Positions 29,423-39,613 of a stretch of 64,000 nucleotides of DNA are shown here, piece by piece (the stretch's first letter is position 1; the number at the start of each line of letters is the position of its first letter). The DNA is taken from contig NZ_LMDG01000023.1 of NCBI RefSeq assembly GCF_001426265.1, positions 87,826-151,825 of the forward strand, in the 5' to 3' direction. The stretch comes from Rhizobium sp. Root1220. GTDB taxonomy: Bacteria; Pseudomonadota; Alphaproteobacteria; Rhizobiales; Rhizobiaceae. The position numbers and the translations under genes were made by a program. The notes under the pieces were generated by a model. It worked only from the letters and a program-made list of their open reading frames with translations, did no database searches and was not told where the DNA came from.

Positions 29423-31126
29423 ATGACCCTCAACGGATGGCTTCAGATCCTGCTTTACTGCGGGATTCTCATCGTGCTCGTCAAACCGCTTGGCGGTTAC
29501 ATGACCCGCGTCTTCAGTGGCGAGCGAACATTCCTCTCACCGGTCCTCGTTCCAATCGAACGCGGGCTTTATGCCGTTGCCGGCACCAGCGAGCGTGAGG
29601 AACAGCATTGGACAACCTATGCTTTCTCCATGCTGATGTTCAATCTGCTGGGCGTGCTCGTTCTGTACGCGCTCATGCGCCTGCAGGGCATGCTTCCCTA
29701 TAACCCGGCAGGCATGGCAGCGGTCGGGCCCGAGCTTTCCTTCAACACCGCAGTCAGCTTTGTCAGCAATACCAACTGGCAGAACTACGGCGGCGAAAGC
29801 ACCATGTCCTATCTGACGCAGATGGTCGGCTTCACCGTGCAGAACTTCGTATCTGCGGCGACCGGCATGGCGATTGCCATGGGCCTCATCCGCGCCTTTT
29901 CTCGCGCTTCCGGCAAGGCCATCGGCAATTTCTGGGTAGATATGATTCGCGGCACACTCTATGTGCTGCTGCCGATATGCATCGTGCTGACGCTGGTGTA
30001 CGTCTACCTCGGTGTGCCGCAGACGCTCGGTCCCTATATCGATGCGACGACGCTGGAAGGCGCCAAACAGACGATCGCCGTCGGCCCCGTTGCCTCGCAG
30101 CTTGCGATCAAGATGCTCGGCACCAACGGCGGCGGATTCTTCAACGCCAACTCCGCGCATCCTTTCGAGAATCCGGACGCGATCTCGAACCTCATCCAGA
30201 TGCTCTCGATCTTTGCGATCGGCGCTGCCTTCACCAACGTCTTCGGACGCATGGTTGGAAACCAGCGTCAGGGCTGGGCGATCCTCGCCACTATGGGCAT
30301 CCTGTTCATCGTCGGCGTCGGCATCACCTATTGGGCCGAGGCTGCGGGCAATCCGCTGATGCATGCCTTTGGCCTGCAGGGCGGTAACATGGAAGGCAAG
30401 GAGGTCCGTTTCGGCGTGGTCCTGTCGTCGCTGTTCGCTGTGGTCACCACGGCAGCCTCCTGCGGCGCTGTCAATGCCATGCACGGCAGCTTCACGGCAC
30501 TCGGTGGCTTGATCCCGTTGATCAACATGCAGCTCGGCGAAGTCATCGTCGGCGGCGTCGGGGCGGGCTTCTACGGCATCCTGCTCTTCATCATCATCGC
30601 GATCTTCGTCGCGGGGCTGATGGTCGGTCGTACGCCGGAATACCTCGGCAAGAAGATCGAGGCCAAGGAGATGAAAATGGCCATCCTCGCCATTCTCTGC
30701 CTGCCGGCCGCCATGTTGATCTTCACGGCTATCGCAAGCGTGCTTCCCTCTGCCGTCGCCTCGATCGGCACGGCCGGCCCGCATGGCTTCTCGGAGATAC
30801 TGTACGCCTATACGTCGGCTGCGGCGAACAATGGCTCGGCCTTCGGCGGCCTGACCGGCAATACCCCCTGGTACAACATCACGCTGGGCATCGGCATGCT
30901 TGCCGGCCGGTTCCTGGTGATCATTCCCGCACTGGCGATCGCCGGCTCCCTGGTGGCCAAGAAAACCGTTCCCGCTTCGGCCGGGACGTTTCCGACAGAT
31001 GGCCTTCTCTTCGTCGGCCTTCTAACCGGGACGATCCTGATCGTCGGCGGATTGACGTTCTTCCCAGCACTGGCGCTTGGCCCAGTCATCGAGCACCTGG
31101 TCATGATCGCAGGTCAAACCTTCTGA
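29423..31126 (+). CDS. kdpA: Potassium-transporting ATPase subunit A (channel-like)
   Basis: This 567-residue subunit forms the potassium-selective pore of the high-affinity KdpFABC pump. Selectivity-filter-type segments are visible: [13 protein letters not shown] near residue 110 and [19 protein letters not shown] near residue 235, and others later such as [17 protein letters not shown]. About ten hydrophobic segments follow the expected pattern. Length and content are standard. The gene opens the main kdp operon. Confidence 0.98.
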   Translation: MTLNGWLQILLYCGILIVLVKPLGGYMTRVFSGERTFLSPVLVPIERGLYAVAGTSEREEQHWTTYAFSMLMFNLLGVLVLYALMRLQGMLPYNPAGMAAVGPELSFNTAVSFVSNTNWQNYGGESTMSYLTQMVGFTVQNFVSAATGMAIAMGLIRAFSRASGKAIGNFWVDMIRGTLYVLLPICIVLTLVYVYLGVPQTLGPYIDATTLEGAKQTIAVGPVASQLAIKMLGTNGGGFFNANSAHPFENPDAISNLIQMLSIFAIGAAFTNVFGRMVGNQRQGWAILATMGILFIVGVGITYWAEAAGNPLMHAFGLQGGNMEGKEVRFGVVLSSLFAVVTTAASCGAVNAMHGSFTALGGLIPLINMQLGEVIVGGVGAGFYGILLFIIIAIFVAGLMVGRTPEYLGKKIEAKEMKMAILAILCLPAAMLIFTAIASVLPSAVASIGTAGPHGFSEILYAYTSAAANNGSAFGGLTGNTPWYNITLGIGMLAGRFLVIIPALAIAGSLVAKKTVPASAGTFPTDGLLFVGLLTGTILIVGGLTFFPALALGPVIEHLVMIAGQTF

Positions 31127-31134
31127 GGTGAAGC

Positions 31135-31290
31135 ATGATTCTTCGTCACAGACTTCGCAAGACTTTCAACCCACGTCCCGGTTCGCCGGGACGTGACAGC
31201 CAGCGGATGGCGCGCGCCTCCGACATCATCCTGGTGATGATGGCCGGCCTGCTCGTGATCGTCGCTGCCGTTCGGATCCTACATGGCTGA
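31135..31290 (+). CDS. 51-residue membrane peptide between kdpA and kdpB
   Basis: The ORF starts 8 nt after the kdpA stop with a GAGG site upstream. It encodes a basic N-terminal half (MILRHRLRKTFNPRPG) and a hydrophobic helix (SDIILVMMAGLLVIVAAVRI), ending LHG. It lies 42 nt before kdpB. It has no match to canonical Kdp subunits and is below the usual annotation cutoff. Its placement suggests a pump-associated peptide; the function is unknown. Confidence 0.6.
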   Translation: MILRHRLRKTFNPRPGSPGRDSQRMARASDIILVMMAGLLVIVAAVRILHG

Positions 31291-31332
31291 TCGCACAGCG
31301 TTCGCCTTACTCTTTTCAAGCTGGAGTCTCTT

Positions 31333-33420
31333 ATGAGCCAGGCAAAATCCGCGAGCATCATGGATTCTCGCATCCTCATTCCGGCCGTGGGCGCCGCCTT
31401 TGTTAAGCTCAACCCACGTACACTCGCCAAGAATCCGGTCATGTTCGTCGTGGCCACCGTCTCAGTGCTCACCACCGTTCTCTTCCTGCGCGACCTCGCC
31501 GCCGGCGGCGGAAATCTCGGCTTCTCCTTCCAGATCAACCTCTGGCTTTGGTTCACCGTGCTTTTCGCCAACTTCGCGGAAGCGGTCGCTGAAGGACGCG
31601 GCAAGGCGCAGGCCGATTCGCTGCGCAAGGCCCGTACCGAAACGCAAGCGAAGCTGTTGACCGCCAACAACGGCACCGGCTACCGCATGGTGCCGGGCAC
31701 CAGCCTGAAGGTAGGCGATCTTGTACTTGTCGAGGCCGGCGATATCATCCCGTCCGACGGTGAAGTCGTCGAAGGCGTTGCCTCGGTCAACGAAGCGGCC
31801 ATCACCGGCGAATCCGCTCCGGTCATCCGCGAATCCGGCGGCGACCGCTCGGCCGTGACCGGTGGCACGCAGGTGCTTTCGGACTGGATCCGAGTACGCA
31901 TCACGGCAGCCGCCGGCTCGACCTTCATCGACCGCATGATTGCGCTGGTCGAGGGCGCAGAACGGCAGAAGACGCCCAACGAGATTGCCTTGAACATCCT
32001 TCTTGCAGGGATGACGCTGATCTTCGTTCTCGCCACCGCGACCATCCCGAGCTTTGCGATCTATGCCGGTGGATCGATCCCGATCATCGTTCTCGTGGCC
32101 CTGTTCGTCACGCTGATCCCAACGACGATCGGCGCGCTCCTTTCGGCAATCGGCATTGCCGGCATGGACCGGCTGGTGCGTTTCAACGTACTCGCCATGT
32201 CCGGTCGGGCCGTCGAGGCCGCCGGTGACGTCGACACCTTGCTGCTCGACAAGACGGGCACCATCACGCTTGGTAACCGCCAGGCGACAAGCTTCCGCCC
32301 GGTCCGCGGTATCTCGGAGCAGGACCTCGCTGACGCAGCGCAGCTGGCCTCGCTCGCCGACGAGACGCCGGAAGGCCGCTCGATCGTCGTTCTCGCCAAG
32401 GAAAAATATGCAATCCGCGGTCGCGACATGGCGAGCCTTAAGGCGACGTTCGTACCATTCACGGCACAGACGCGCATGAGCGGCGTCGATGTCGAAGGCT
32501 CTTCGATCCGCAAGGGCGCCGTCGACGCGGTACTCGCCTATGTCGGCGCTGCTTCCGCACCGGTGTCGGGCAATGCCGCCATCGCTATTCGGACCAACAC
32601 CGACGTGGTCAGAGAGTTGCAGGCGATCGCCGACGAAGTCTCCAAGGCGGGTGGCACGCCGCTGGCCGTCGCTCGTGACGGCCGTCTGCTGGGCGTCATC
32701 CAGCTCAAGGATATCGTCAAGGGCGGTATCCGCGAGCGGTTCGCCGAACTGCGCCGTATGGGCATCCGCACGGTTATGATCACCGGTGACAACCCGCTCA
32801 CTGCGGCAGCTATTGCTGCTGAGGCCGGTGTCGACGATTTTCTTGCGCAGGCAACGCCGGAAATGAAGCTAGCGCTGATGCGTGAGGAGCAGGCCAAGGG
32901 CAAGCTCGTCGCCATGTGCGGTGACGGCACCAACGACGCCCCTGCCCTCGCCCAGGCCGACGTGGGTGTCGCCATGAACACCGGCACGGTTGCAGCCCGC
33001 GAGGCCGGCAACATGGTCGACCTCGATAGCGACCCGACGAAGCTCATCGAGATCGTCGAGATCGGCAAGCAGCTCCTCATGACCCGTGGCGCGTTGACGA
33101 CCTTCTCGATCGCCAACGACATTGCCAAATACTTCGCCATCATCCCGGCGATGTTCTTGACCTTTTATCCGCAGCTCTCCGCGCTGAACGTCATGGGCCT
33201 GTCGACACCGCAAAGCGCGATCCTGTCCGCCATCATCTTCAACGCGTTGATCATTATCGCGCTGATCCCCCTCTCCCTCAAGGGTGTGCGCTACCGTCCG
33301 ATCGGCGCCGGCGCACTTCTGTCCCGCAACCTGTTGGTCTACGGCCTCGGCGGCATCATCGTTCCCTTCGTCGGCATCAAGGCGATTGACATGTTGATCA
33401 CCGCTATCGGCCTCGCCTAA
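31333..33420 (+). CDS. kdpB: Potassium-transporting ATPase subunit B (P-type ATPase)
   Basis: This 695-residue P-type ATPase energises potassium uptake by KdpA. The phosphorylation motif [10 protein letters not shown] is at about residue 308, the actuator-domain TGES at about 162, and the hinge [14 protein letters not shown] near 533. Hydrophobic segments lie at both ends. GGAG lies upstream of the ATG at 33333's expected position within the operon (start at 31333). Length is standard for KdpB. Confidence 0.98.
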   Translation: MSQAKSASIMDSRILIPAVGAAFVKLNPRTLAKNPVMFVVATVSVLTTVLFLRDLAAGGGNLGFSFQINLWLWFTVLFANFAEAVAEGRGKAQADSLRKARTETQAKLLTANNGTGYRMVPGTSLKVGDLVLVEAGDIIPSDGEVVEGVASVNEAAITGESAPVIRESGGDRSAVTGGTQVLSDWIRVRITAAAGSTFIDRMIALVEGAERQKTPNEIALNILLAGMTLIFVLATATIPSFAIYAGGSIPIIVLVALFVTLIPTTIGALLSAIGIAGMDRLVRFNVLAMSGRAVEAAGDVDTLLLDKTGTITLGNRQATSFRPVRGISEQDLADAAQLASLADETPEGRSIVVLAKEKYAIRGRDMASLKATFVPFTAQTRMSGVDVEGSSIRKGAVDAVLAYVGAASAPVSGNAAIAIRTNTDVVRELQAIADEVSKAGGTPLAVARDGRLLGVIQLKDIVKGGIRERFAELRRMGIRTVMITGDNPLTAAAIAAEAGVDDFLAQATPEMKLALMREEQAKGKLVAMCGDGTNDAPALAQADVGVAMNTGTVAAREAGNMVDLDSDPTKLIEIVEIGKQLLMTRGALTTFSIANDIAKYFAIIPAMFLTFYPQLSALNVMGLSTPQSAILSAIIFNALIIIALIPLSLKGVRYRPIGAGALLSRNLLVYGLGGIIVPFVGIKAIDMLITAIGLA

Positions 33421-33432
33421 GGAGTAATGACA

Positions 33433-34002
33433 ATGTTGAAACAACTTCGTCCGGCAATCGTCATGATCGTTGCCACAACGGCTATAACCGGGCTTGTCTA
33501 CCCGCTCGCCATGACGGGGGCCGCTCAGGCGCTCTTCCCGGCGAAAGCAAACGGGAGCCTGATCGAGAAGGACGGCAAGGTCATCGGCTCGACACTGATC
33601 GGTCAGGCCTTTACCAGCGACAAGTACTTCCACGGCCGGCCTTCGGCTGCGGGCGACGGCTACAACGCCGCCAGTTCAAGCGGCTCGAATCTCGGTCCGA
33701 CAAGCAAGAAACTGATCGACCGTGTGAAGAGCGACTACGAGGCTGCCAAGGCAACGAATCCGAATGCGGAGGTTCCTATCGATCTCGTAACGGCTTCCGG
33801 TAGCGGGCTCGATCCGGACATTTCGCCGGAGGCCGCATACTTCCAGGTGGCGCGCGTGGCCAAGGCTCGCGGCATGGATGAGGCCAAATTGAAGGCGTTG
33901 GTCGACAGCGCGGTTCAGCGCCGCGAACTCGGCATTCTTGGCGAACCGACCGTCAATGTTCTGGCATTGAACCAGTCCCTTGATGCTTCTATGTCTGAAT
34001 AA
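33433..34002 (+). CDS. kdpC: Potassium-transporting ATPase subunit C
   Basis: This 189-residue subunit has one N-terminal membrane helix ([23 protein letters not shown]) region and a periplasmic domain with [19 protein letters not shown] and [11 protein letters not shown], all typical of KdpC, which raises potassium affinity of the pump. The ATG at 33433 is preferred over 33427 because AGGAG is 8 nt from it and only 2 nt from the other. It follows kdpB by 12 nt. Confidence 0.96.
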   Translation: MLKQLRPAIVMIVATTAITGLVYPLAMTGAAQALFPAKANGSLIEKDGKVIGSTLIGQAFTSDKYFHGRPSAAGDGYNAASSSGSNLGPTSKKLIDRVKSDYEAAKATNPNAEVPIDLVTASGSGLDPDISPEAAYFQVARVAKARGMDEAKLKALVDSAVQRRELGILGEPTVNVLALNQSLDASMSE

Positions 34003-34009
34003 GGTCGAA

Positions 34010-34039
34010 AGCCCCGGACGCCCCTATGCGCCCGGGGCT
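34010..34039 (+). other. Stem-loop between kdpC and kdpD
   Basis: AGCCCCGG (34010-34017) pairs perfectly with CCGGGGCT (34032-34039). The stem may extend by three inner pairs. No T-tract follows, so it is a possible attenuator or mRNA-processing site that would reduce kdpDE expression relative to kdpABC. Confidence 0.55.
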
Positions 34040-34062
34040 TGCTCGTAAGGAACAATTACCGC

Positions 34063-36771
34063 ATGCCCGAAGACAACCGCGACCAGGTCGGCAGACCCTC
34101 GCCCGATGCGCTGCTTGAAAAGGCGCGTCAGGAAACGCGCGGACGTCTGAAGATCTTCCTGGGCGCCGCGCCTGGTGTCGGCAAAACCTACGAAATGCTA
34201 GCCTCCGGCCACGCCAAGATGTCGGACGGCGTCGATGTCGTGATCGGCATTGTCGAAACCCACGGGCGCAAGGAAACGCAGGCTCTGGTCGACGGTTTCG
34301 AGGTCATTCCTCGGGCAAAAATCGACTACAAAGGCCGCGTGCTCGAGGAGATGGACATCGATGCAATCCTTGCGCGATGGCCAAGCCTGGTTCTTGTCGA
34401 CGAACTGGCCCATACCAATGCCGAAGGCAGCCGCCACCCGAAGCGCTATCTCGATGTCAAGGAATTGCTTGACCGCGGCATTGATGTCTATTCGACGTTG
34501 AACATTCAGCACGTCGAAAGCCTGAACGACGTCGTCTCGCAGATCACCCGCATCCGCGTTCGCGAGACGGTGCCAGACTCGATCATCGACCTGGCAGACG
34601 ATGTCGAGATCATCGATTTGACGCCGGATGATCTCATCAAGCGGCTGCATGATGGTAAGGTCTATGTTCCGAGGACCGCGGAACGGGCGCTCACCAACTA
34701 CTTCACGCCGGGCAATCTGACTGCGCTGCGCGAACTCGCGCTACGTAGGACGGCGCAGCGCGTCGACGATCAGCTACTGACCCACATGCAGGCACACGCC
34801 ATTGCCGGTCCCTGGGCCGCAAGCGAGCGGGTACTGGTATCGATCGACCACCATCCCCGTTCGACCTCGCTGGTTCGCTATGCCTCGCGCATGGCCTCGC
34901 GCCTGCGCGGACCCTGGGCGGCCGTTTACGTCGAGACCAACCGTTCGATCAATCTTACAGAGGCGGAACGCGATACGATTGCTGCAACGCTGCGACTTGC
35001 GGAGCAGCTTGGAGGCGAGGCCATCACTATTCCTGGTCGCGACGTCTCCGAGGAACTGATACGCCACGCCTCGGCGAACAATGTGACCCACATTGTCATA
35101 GGTGCTCCAAGCAAACCAACGTGGCGCGATTGGCTGCATCGTTCGATAGCGGATGATCTGATCAGGCGATCAGGCAATATCAGCGTACACGTGATCTCGG
35201 GCAACGAGAAGGAAGGCACATCGTCGCGCGGCGTAAAATCTGCGCAATCAGCGCCCCCGTTCGACTTGAGGGCTTATTTGCTGGCCACTGCCTACGTTGC
35301 GATTGCGCTCATTGCCGGTATCGTGCTGGATCAGGTTCTGGACGTCCGCAACCTTGCGCTGGTCTTCCTGATGGCCGTTCTGACCTCTGCCGTGATCCAC
35401 GGATTGCGGCCGGCACTTTACAGCTGCGTCATCAGTGCCCTCGCCTTCAACTTCTTCTTCCTGCCGCCGCGTTATACGCTGACGATCAGCGACCCGGAAA
35501 GCGTCCTCGCCCTGTTCTTTTTCCTCGGCGTGGCGATCATCGCCAGCAACCTGACGGCCACGGTGCAGCGCCAGGCTGTTTCAGCGCGGCAGCGGGCCAG
35601 GACGACGGAAGACCTCTACTTGTTCTCAAAAAAACTGGCCGGCACCGGCACTCTTGACGATGTTCTCTGGGCCAGCGCTTTCCAGTTGGCGTCCATGCTG
35701 AAGGTGCGTGTGGTGTTGCTGCTACCCGAGGGCGGCACGATTGCTGTCAAGGCGGGCTATCCACCGGACGATACGCTGGATGAGGCGGATATTGCCGCTG
35801 CCCGATGGGCTTGGGAGCATAACCATGCCGCGGGCCGCGGTGCCGACACCCTGCCCGGCGCCAGGCGCCTATACGTTCCGTTGCGCACTGGACGTGCGGC
35901 CGTCGGCGTCATCGGTCTCGATAACGATCGGCGCGATGGACCCTTGCTCACGCCGGAACAGCAGCGCCTTCTGGATGCGTTGGCCGATCAGGCGGCTCTT
36001 GCGATCGAGCGCGTTCAGCTTGTCGCCGACGTCGACCGTGCAAAGCTCGCTGTCGAAGCTGATCGGCTGCGCTCCGCCCTGCTGACGTCGATCTCGCATG
36101 ACCTGAAGACCCCACTGGCCGCGATCCTCGGTGCGGCCGGCACGTTGCGTGATTACCTGGACTCGATGTCGACAGAGGATCGTCTCGACCTGCTGTCGAC
36201 CGTAGTGGATGAATCGGAACGCCTCAATCGCTTTATCGCCAACCTGCTCGATATGACCAAGATCGAGTCCGGGGCCATGGAGCCAAACTATGCGCTTCAC
36301 TATCCGGGCGATATTGCCGGAAGCGCTTTGCGTCGTGCTGCCAAGATCCTCGAGCACCACGAGACCATCATGACGATCCCGTCGGATCTTCCGATGGTGC
36401 GCGTCGATCCCGTATTGTTCGAGCAGGTTCTTTTCAATCTCTTGGACAACGCCGCCAAATATGCTCCGGAGGACTCGACCATCCGAATCAACGGACGCGC
36501 CGACAGTTTCAACGTCGTCATCCAAGTGTCTGACGAAGGGCTCGGAATTCCGCCGGGTGACCTTGACCGCGTGTTTGACACCTTTTACCGCGTGCGCAAG
36601 GGCGACCAGGTGCGTGCGGGAACCGGCCTCGGCCTTTCCATCTGCCGGGGCTTTGTCGAAGCCATGGGAGGGACGATCACTGCGGGAAATCGCACCGACC
36701 GTTCGGGGGCTGTCTTCACCGTTCGCCTTCCCATACCAGACGATATCCCGAAATTGGATGAGCTCAGATGA
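34063..36771 (+). CDS. kdpD: Potassium-sensing histidine kinase KdpD
   Basis: This 902-residue membrane sensor kinase responds to potassium limitation or turgor and phosphorylates KdpE. Parts in order: KdpD N-terminal domain with Walker A GAAPGVGKTYEM near residue 38; a universal-stress-protein-like domain around 245-370; four membrane helices around 405-495; a GAF-like domain; and the kinase core with SISHDLKTPLAAI, placing the phospho-accepting histidine near 679, followed by ATPase motifs (LFNLLDNAAKYAP, GTGLGLSICRGF). The start at 34063 has AAGGA upstream; a TTG at 34039 would overlap a hairpin. Its stop overlaps kdpE by 4 nt. Confidence 0.97.
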   Translation: MPEDNRDQVGRPSPDALLEKARQETRGRLKIFLGAAPGVGKTYEMLASGHAKMSDGVDVVIGIVETHGRKETQALVDGFEVIPRAKIDYKGRVLEEMDIDAILARWPSLVLVDELAHTNAEGSRHPKRYLDVKELLDRGIDVYSTLNIQHVESLNDVVSQITRIRVRETVPDSIIDLADDVEIIDLTPDDLIKRLHDGKVYVPRTAERALTNYFTPGNLTALRELALRRTAQRVDDQLLTHMQAHAIAGPWAASERVLVSIDHHPRSTSLVRYASRMASRLRGPWAAVYVETNRSINLTEAERDTIAATLRLAEQLGGEAITIPGRDVSEELIRHASANNVTHIVIGAPSKPTWRDWLHRSIADDLIRRSGNISVHVISGNEKEGTSSRGVKSAQSAPPFDLRAYLLATAYVAIALIAGIVLDQVLDVRNLALVFLMAVLTSAVIHGLRPALYSCVISALAFNFFFLPPRYTLTISDPESVLALFFFLGVAIIASNLTATVQRQAVSARQRARTTEDLYLFSKKLAGTGTLDDVLWASAFQLASMLKVRVVLLLPEGGTIAVKAGYPPDDTLDEADIAAARWAWEHNHAAGRGADTLPGARRLYVPLRTGRAAVGVIGLDNDRRDGPLLTPEQQRLLDALADQAALAIERVQLVADVDRAKLAVEADRLRSALLTSISHDLKTPLAAILGAAGTLRDYLDSMSTEDRLDLLSTVVDESERLNRFIANLLDMTKIESGAMEPNYALHYPGDIAGSALRRAAKILEHHETIMTIPSDLPMVRVDPVLFEQVLFNLLDNAAKYAPEDSTIRINGRADSFNVVIQVSDEGLGIPPGDLDRVFDTFYRVRKGDQVRAGTGLGLSICRGFVEAMGGTITAGNRTDRSGAVFTVRLPIPDDIPKLDELR

Positions 36772-37472
36772 CCGGTTCAGCCGTCAAAATTCTCGTCGTC
36801 GATGACGAACCGCCTATTCGCAAACTGCTTCGCGTCGGCCTGACCGCACAAGGTTACGAAGTGCAGGAAGCGCCCAATGGCGCGACGGCCTTGCAGTCGG
36901 CAAAGGACGACCCGCCGGACCTTATCATCCTCGACCTGGGCTTGCCCGACAAATCGGGCCACGAGTTGCTCAAGGAATGGAGGGACGCTGGTCTCACGCT
37001 TCCAATCGTCATTCTGTCCAGCCGGACCGATGAAGCCGGTATCGTGAAGGCGCTGGAATCCGGCGCGGATGACTACCTGACCAAGCCGTTCGGTATGAAC
37101 GAACTTGGCGCTCGCCTCCGTGTCGCACTTCGCCACAAGCTGCAGCAGCAGGGCGAAAGGGCGATCTTTCAGGCCGGAGGGCTGTCGCTCGACCTCGTCA
37201 AGCGAATCGTCAAGGTCGAGGGCAAGGAGATCAAGCTCTCGCCCAAGGAATACGATATTCTCAGAGTGCTTGCCCAACATGCGGGAAAAGTGCTGACTCA
37301 CCAGTTTCTGTTGAAGCAGATCTGGGGGCCGGCCGCCGATGTCCAGTACCTGCGCGTGTATGTTCGTCAACTGCGCCAGAAGATCGAGGAGACGCCCGAC
37401 CAGCCGCAATACATCACCACGGAAACCGGCGTCGGATACCGGTTGAAAGAGGCTGATCCCGCGCCGGTCTAG
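36768..37472 (+). CDS. kdpE: Response regulator KdpE
   Basis: This 234-residue OmpR-type response regulator has a receiver domain (VVDDEPPIRKLL; phospho-accepting Asp56 in LIILDLGLPD; late Lys in DDYLTKPFG) and a winged-helix DNA-binding domain ending in RQLRQKIEETPDQPQYITTE-type residues. It activates the kdp promoter when phosphorylated by KdpD. It starts by ATGA overlap with kdpD, closing the kdp operon. Confidence 0.97.
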   Translation: MTGSAVKILVVDDEPPIRKLLRVGLTAQGYEVQEAPNGATALQSAKDDPPDLIILDLGLPDKSGHELLKEWRDAGLTLPIVILSSRTDEAGIVKALESGADDYLTKPFGMNELGARLRVALRHKLQQQGERAIFQAGGLSLDLVKRIVKVEGKEIKLSPKEYDILRVLAQHAGKVLTHQFLLKQIWGPAADVQYLRVYVRQLRQKIEETPDQPQYITTETGVGYRLKEADPAPV

Positions 37473-37482
37473 ACACCGCAGG

Positions 37483-38265
37483 CTAGCGATAGGCCCGTTC
37501 GGAAAGCGCACTCATGCCCGACCGAACCATGAGTTCATGCATGATGCGACGACGCATCGGGTTTTCGAGACGTATGACCGTGGAGCCCAGAAATTCGGTT
37601 TCAACGTGATCGAAGGCCTTGAGATCAGCCGACGCGGCAATTTCGCGGGAGTAGAATTCGTGGAAGGGCCGACGGCAGACATAGGTCTTGTACTTTGTCA
37701 TGCAGAAGACAGAGAACGAATCCGTGTACTCGCGCAGGAAATCAGTGACACCGACGGTGACCTCCGGCCACGCCGGATTGAACGTGTCGTCGAAGGCGAT
37801 GATCCCATGCTCTGCGAGCGAGCGCGCCGCGAGCCGGCTGTCCGAGGCCACGTGGTGCAGCATGTGGCCACCGTCGATGCTGAAGAAGCGAATCGTCCCG
37901 GCTAGGTCCGTTATCTGCGAAGGCTTAAGGAGCGTACTGTCACTTTCGATAACGCGGTCTTCATCGACCGCGAGGCCCAGACGGCGGCCGCTCTCGATAA
38001 ATCGGGCATATTGGGTGATGCCATGCTCAGCCCCGACGATGCTGAAAGGATCAATGGCGACGATCTTTTCTCCCTCTCCACAGATCTTACGGAAGAGAAA
38101 GTAAGAACGACCGTAGTAGACACCGATCTCGGCGATGCCGCCGGTTAGTCGGGCGGACATCTGGCACTTCAACAACGAGAGAAAAACAAGCGCATCCGGG
38201 GGGTCAATGTATCCGTCGATCGCCTGCAGATCATGGAATATGAATTTTCTGAGATCCGAGTTCAT
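37483..38265 (-). CDS. Class I SAM-dependent methyltransferase family protein
   Basis: This 260-residue protein resembles the Methyltransf_24-type family. GIAEIGVYYGRSYFLF near residue 45 is the glycine-rich SAM-binding motif I, IVAIDPF follows as motif II, and FFSIDGGHMLHH carries the acidic residues typical of motif III/metal-binding members. The substrate is unknown. It converges with kdpE, leaving only 10 nt between them, and seems monocistronic. Confidence 0.7.
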   Translation of the reverse strand: MNSDLRKFIFHDLQAIDGYIDPPDALVFLSLLKCQMSARLTGGIAEIGVYYGRSYFLFRKICGEGEKIVAIDPFSIVGAEHGITQYARFIESGRRLGLAVDEDRVIESDSTLLKPSQITDLAGTIRFFSIDGGHMLHHVASDSRLAARSLAEHGIIAFDDTFNPAWPEVTVGVTDFLREYTDSFSVFCMTKYKTYVCRRPFHEFYSREIAASADLKAFDHVETEFLGSTVIRLENPMRRRIMHELMVRSGMSALSERAYR

Positions 38266-38620
38266 TGGACGATACTTTCCAATTTATCGTTGAATCGCCT
38301 ATCGGACAGATCACCTGTCTATACGCAGCATCATGATCTATGTCGTCATGGCAACGGAGCGATGATAATCGAACCATTACACGGTTTGAGAAGAAATTGA
38401 GACAGATTAAATACGTCGTTTTTTGGTTTGATTCTCTTTGCGGCGCTTTTATTCGTTCCCGGAGGGTAACAGAAGGCGCCATAACTTCGATAAAACCAAT
38501 TTGCTAATGTCATCGGCGACAAAATGATGGCGGAGTGGCGTTGCGATCGTTTCCTTCTTTTTATCGCCATCGACCTGATTTAGTTCTCTCCTCATCCGAA
38601 GCGATATTAGAAGGTGGTGC
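38266..38620. other. 355-bp intergenic region between the methyltransferase gene and galE
   Basis: No gene is supported here. The stretch is AT-richer than its neighbours between about 38380 and 38460. It must contain the divergent promoters of the methyltransferase gene and galE, but no confident -35/-10 pair could be read. Confidence 0.4.
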
Positions 38621-39604
38621 ATGGCAGGTGAAACGGTTCTGGTCGTAGGCGGCGCTGGGTATATCGGCTCGCATACGTGTCTCGATCTTGCGAACAAGGG
38701 CTTCAAGCCGGTCGTTTTCGACAATTTTTCCAACGGTCATCGCGAGTTCGTCAAGTGGGGACCGGCTGAAGAAGGGGACATCAGGGATCGCGCCCGAATC
38801 GACGAGGTTCTGGCAAAACACAAACCCGCGGCCATTCTGCACTTTGCCGCGCTGATCGAAGTCGGCGAATCGGTCAAGGACCCTGTGGCGTTTTACGAGA
38901 ACAATGTCATCGGGACGCTGACGCTTTTGGCTGCCGCTCAGAATGCCGGGATCGACGCTTTCGTGTTCTCGTCCACCTGCGCGACCTATGGCTTGCCGCA
39001 GAGCGTGCCGCTCGATGAAACCCACGGCCAAGTGCCGATCAATCCCTACGGGCGGACAAAGCACATCGTCGAGCAGGCGCTATCCGACTATGATCGATAC
39101 AAGGGCTTTCGATCTGTCGTGCTGCGCTATTTCAACGCTGCGGGCGCCGATTTCGAAGGCCGGATCGGCGAATGGCATCAACCCGAAACGCATGCGATCC
39201 CGCTCGCGATCGACGCGGCTCTGGGCCGCAGGCAGGGGTTCAAGGTATTCGGCAGCGACTACGAAACGCGCGACGGTACCTGCGTGCGCGACTACATCCA
39301 CGTTCTCGACCTCGCCGATGCGCATGTGCGGGCTGTCGAATACCTGCTGAGGGGCGGCGAGTCGGTCGCTCTCAATCTGGGGACAGGCACGGGCACGACC
39401 GTCAAGGAGTTACTCTCGACGATCGAGCAGGTGTCGGAGCGTCCGTTCCCGGTGGAATATGTCGAACGCCGCGAAGGCGACTCGCATACGCTTGTTGCCA
39501 ACAATGACAAGGCGCGAGAAATTCTCGGCTGGGCGCCGCAGTACGATCTATCCCAGATCATACGTTCGGCGTGGAACTGGCACGCAAAATTCAACCAGCA
39601 CTGA
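38621..39604 (+). CDS. galE: UDP-glucose 4-epimerase
   Basis: This 327-residue short-chain dehydrogenase-type epimerase interconverts UDP-glucose and UDP-galactose with bound NAD. The NAD-binding motif GGAGYIGSH is at residues 10-18. The catalytic residues are visible as SST (117-119) and YGRTK with Tyr143 and Lys147. The C-terminal region GTGTTVKELL and RREGDSHTLVANNDKAREILGW is family-typical. In rhizobia it supplies galactose for exopolysaccharide and lipopolysaccharide. It is 9 nt upstream of the sulfatase-type gene, so cotranscription is likely. Confidence 0.95.
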   Translation: MAGETVLVVGGAGYIGSHTCLDLANKGFKPVVFDNFSNGHREFVKWGPAEEGDIRDRARIDEVLAKHKPAAILHFAALIEVGESVKDPVAFYENNVIGTLTLLAAAQNAGIDAFVFSSTCATYGLPQSVPLDETHGQVPINPYGRTKHIVEQALSDYDRYKGFRSVVLRYFNAAGADFEGRIGEWHQPETHAIPLAIDAALGRRQGFKVFGSDYETRDGTCVRDYIHVLDLADAHVRAVEYLLRGGESVALNLGTGTGTTVKELLSTIEQVSERPFPVEYVERREGDSHTLVANNDKAREILGWAPQYDLSQIIRSAWNWHAKFNQH

Positions 39605-39613
39605 GCACAACCA

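Noticed and set aside
33427-33432. Alternative kdpC start at 33427
   Set aside because: The Shine-Dalgarno sequence is only 2 nt away from this ATG; the ATG at 33433 has ideal spacing.
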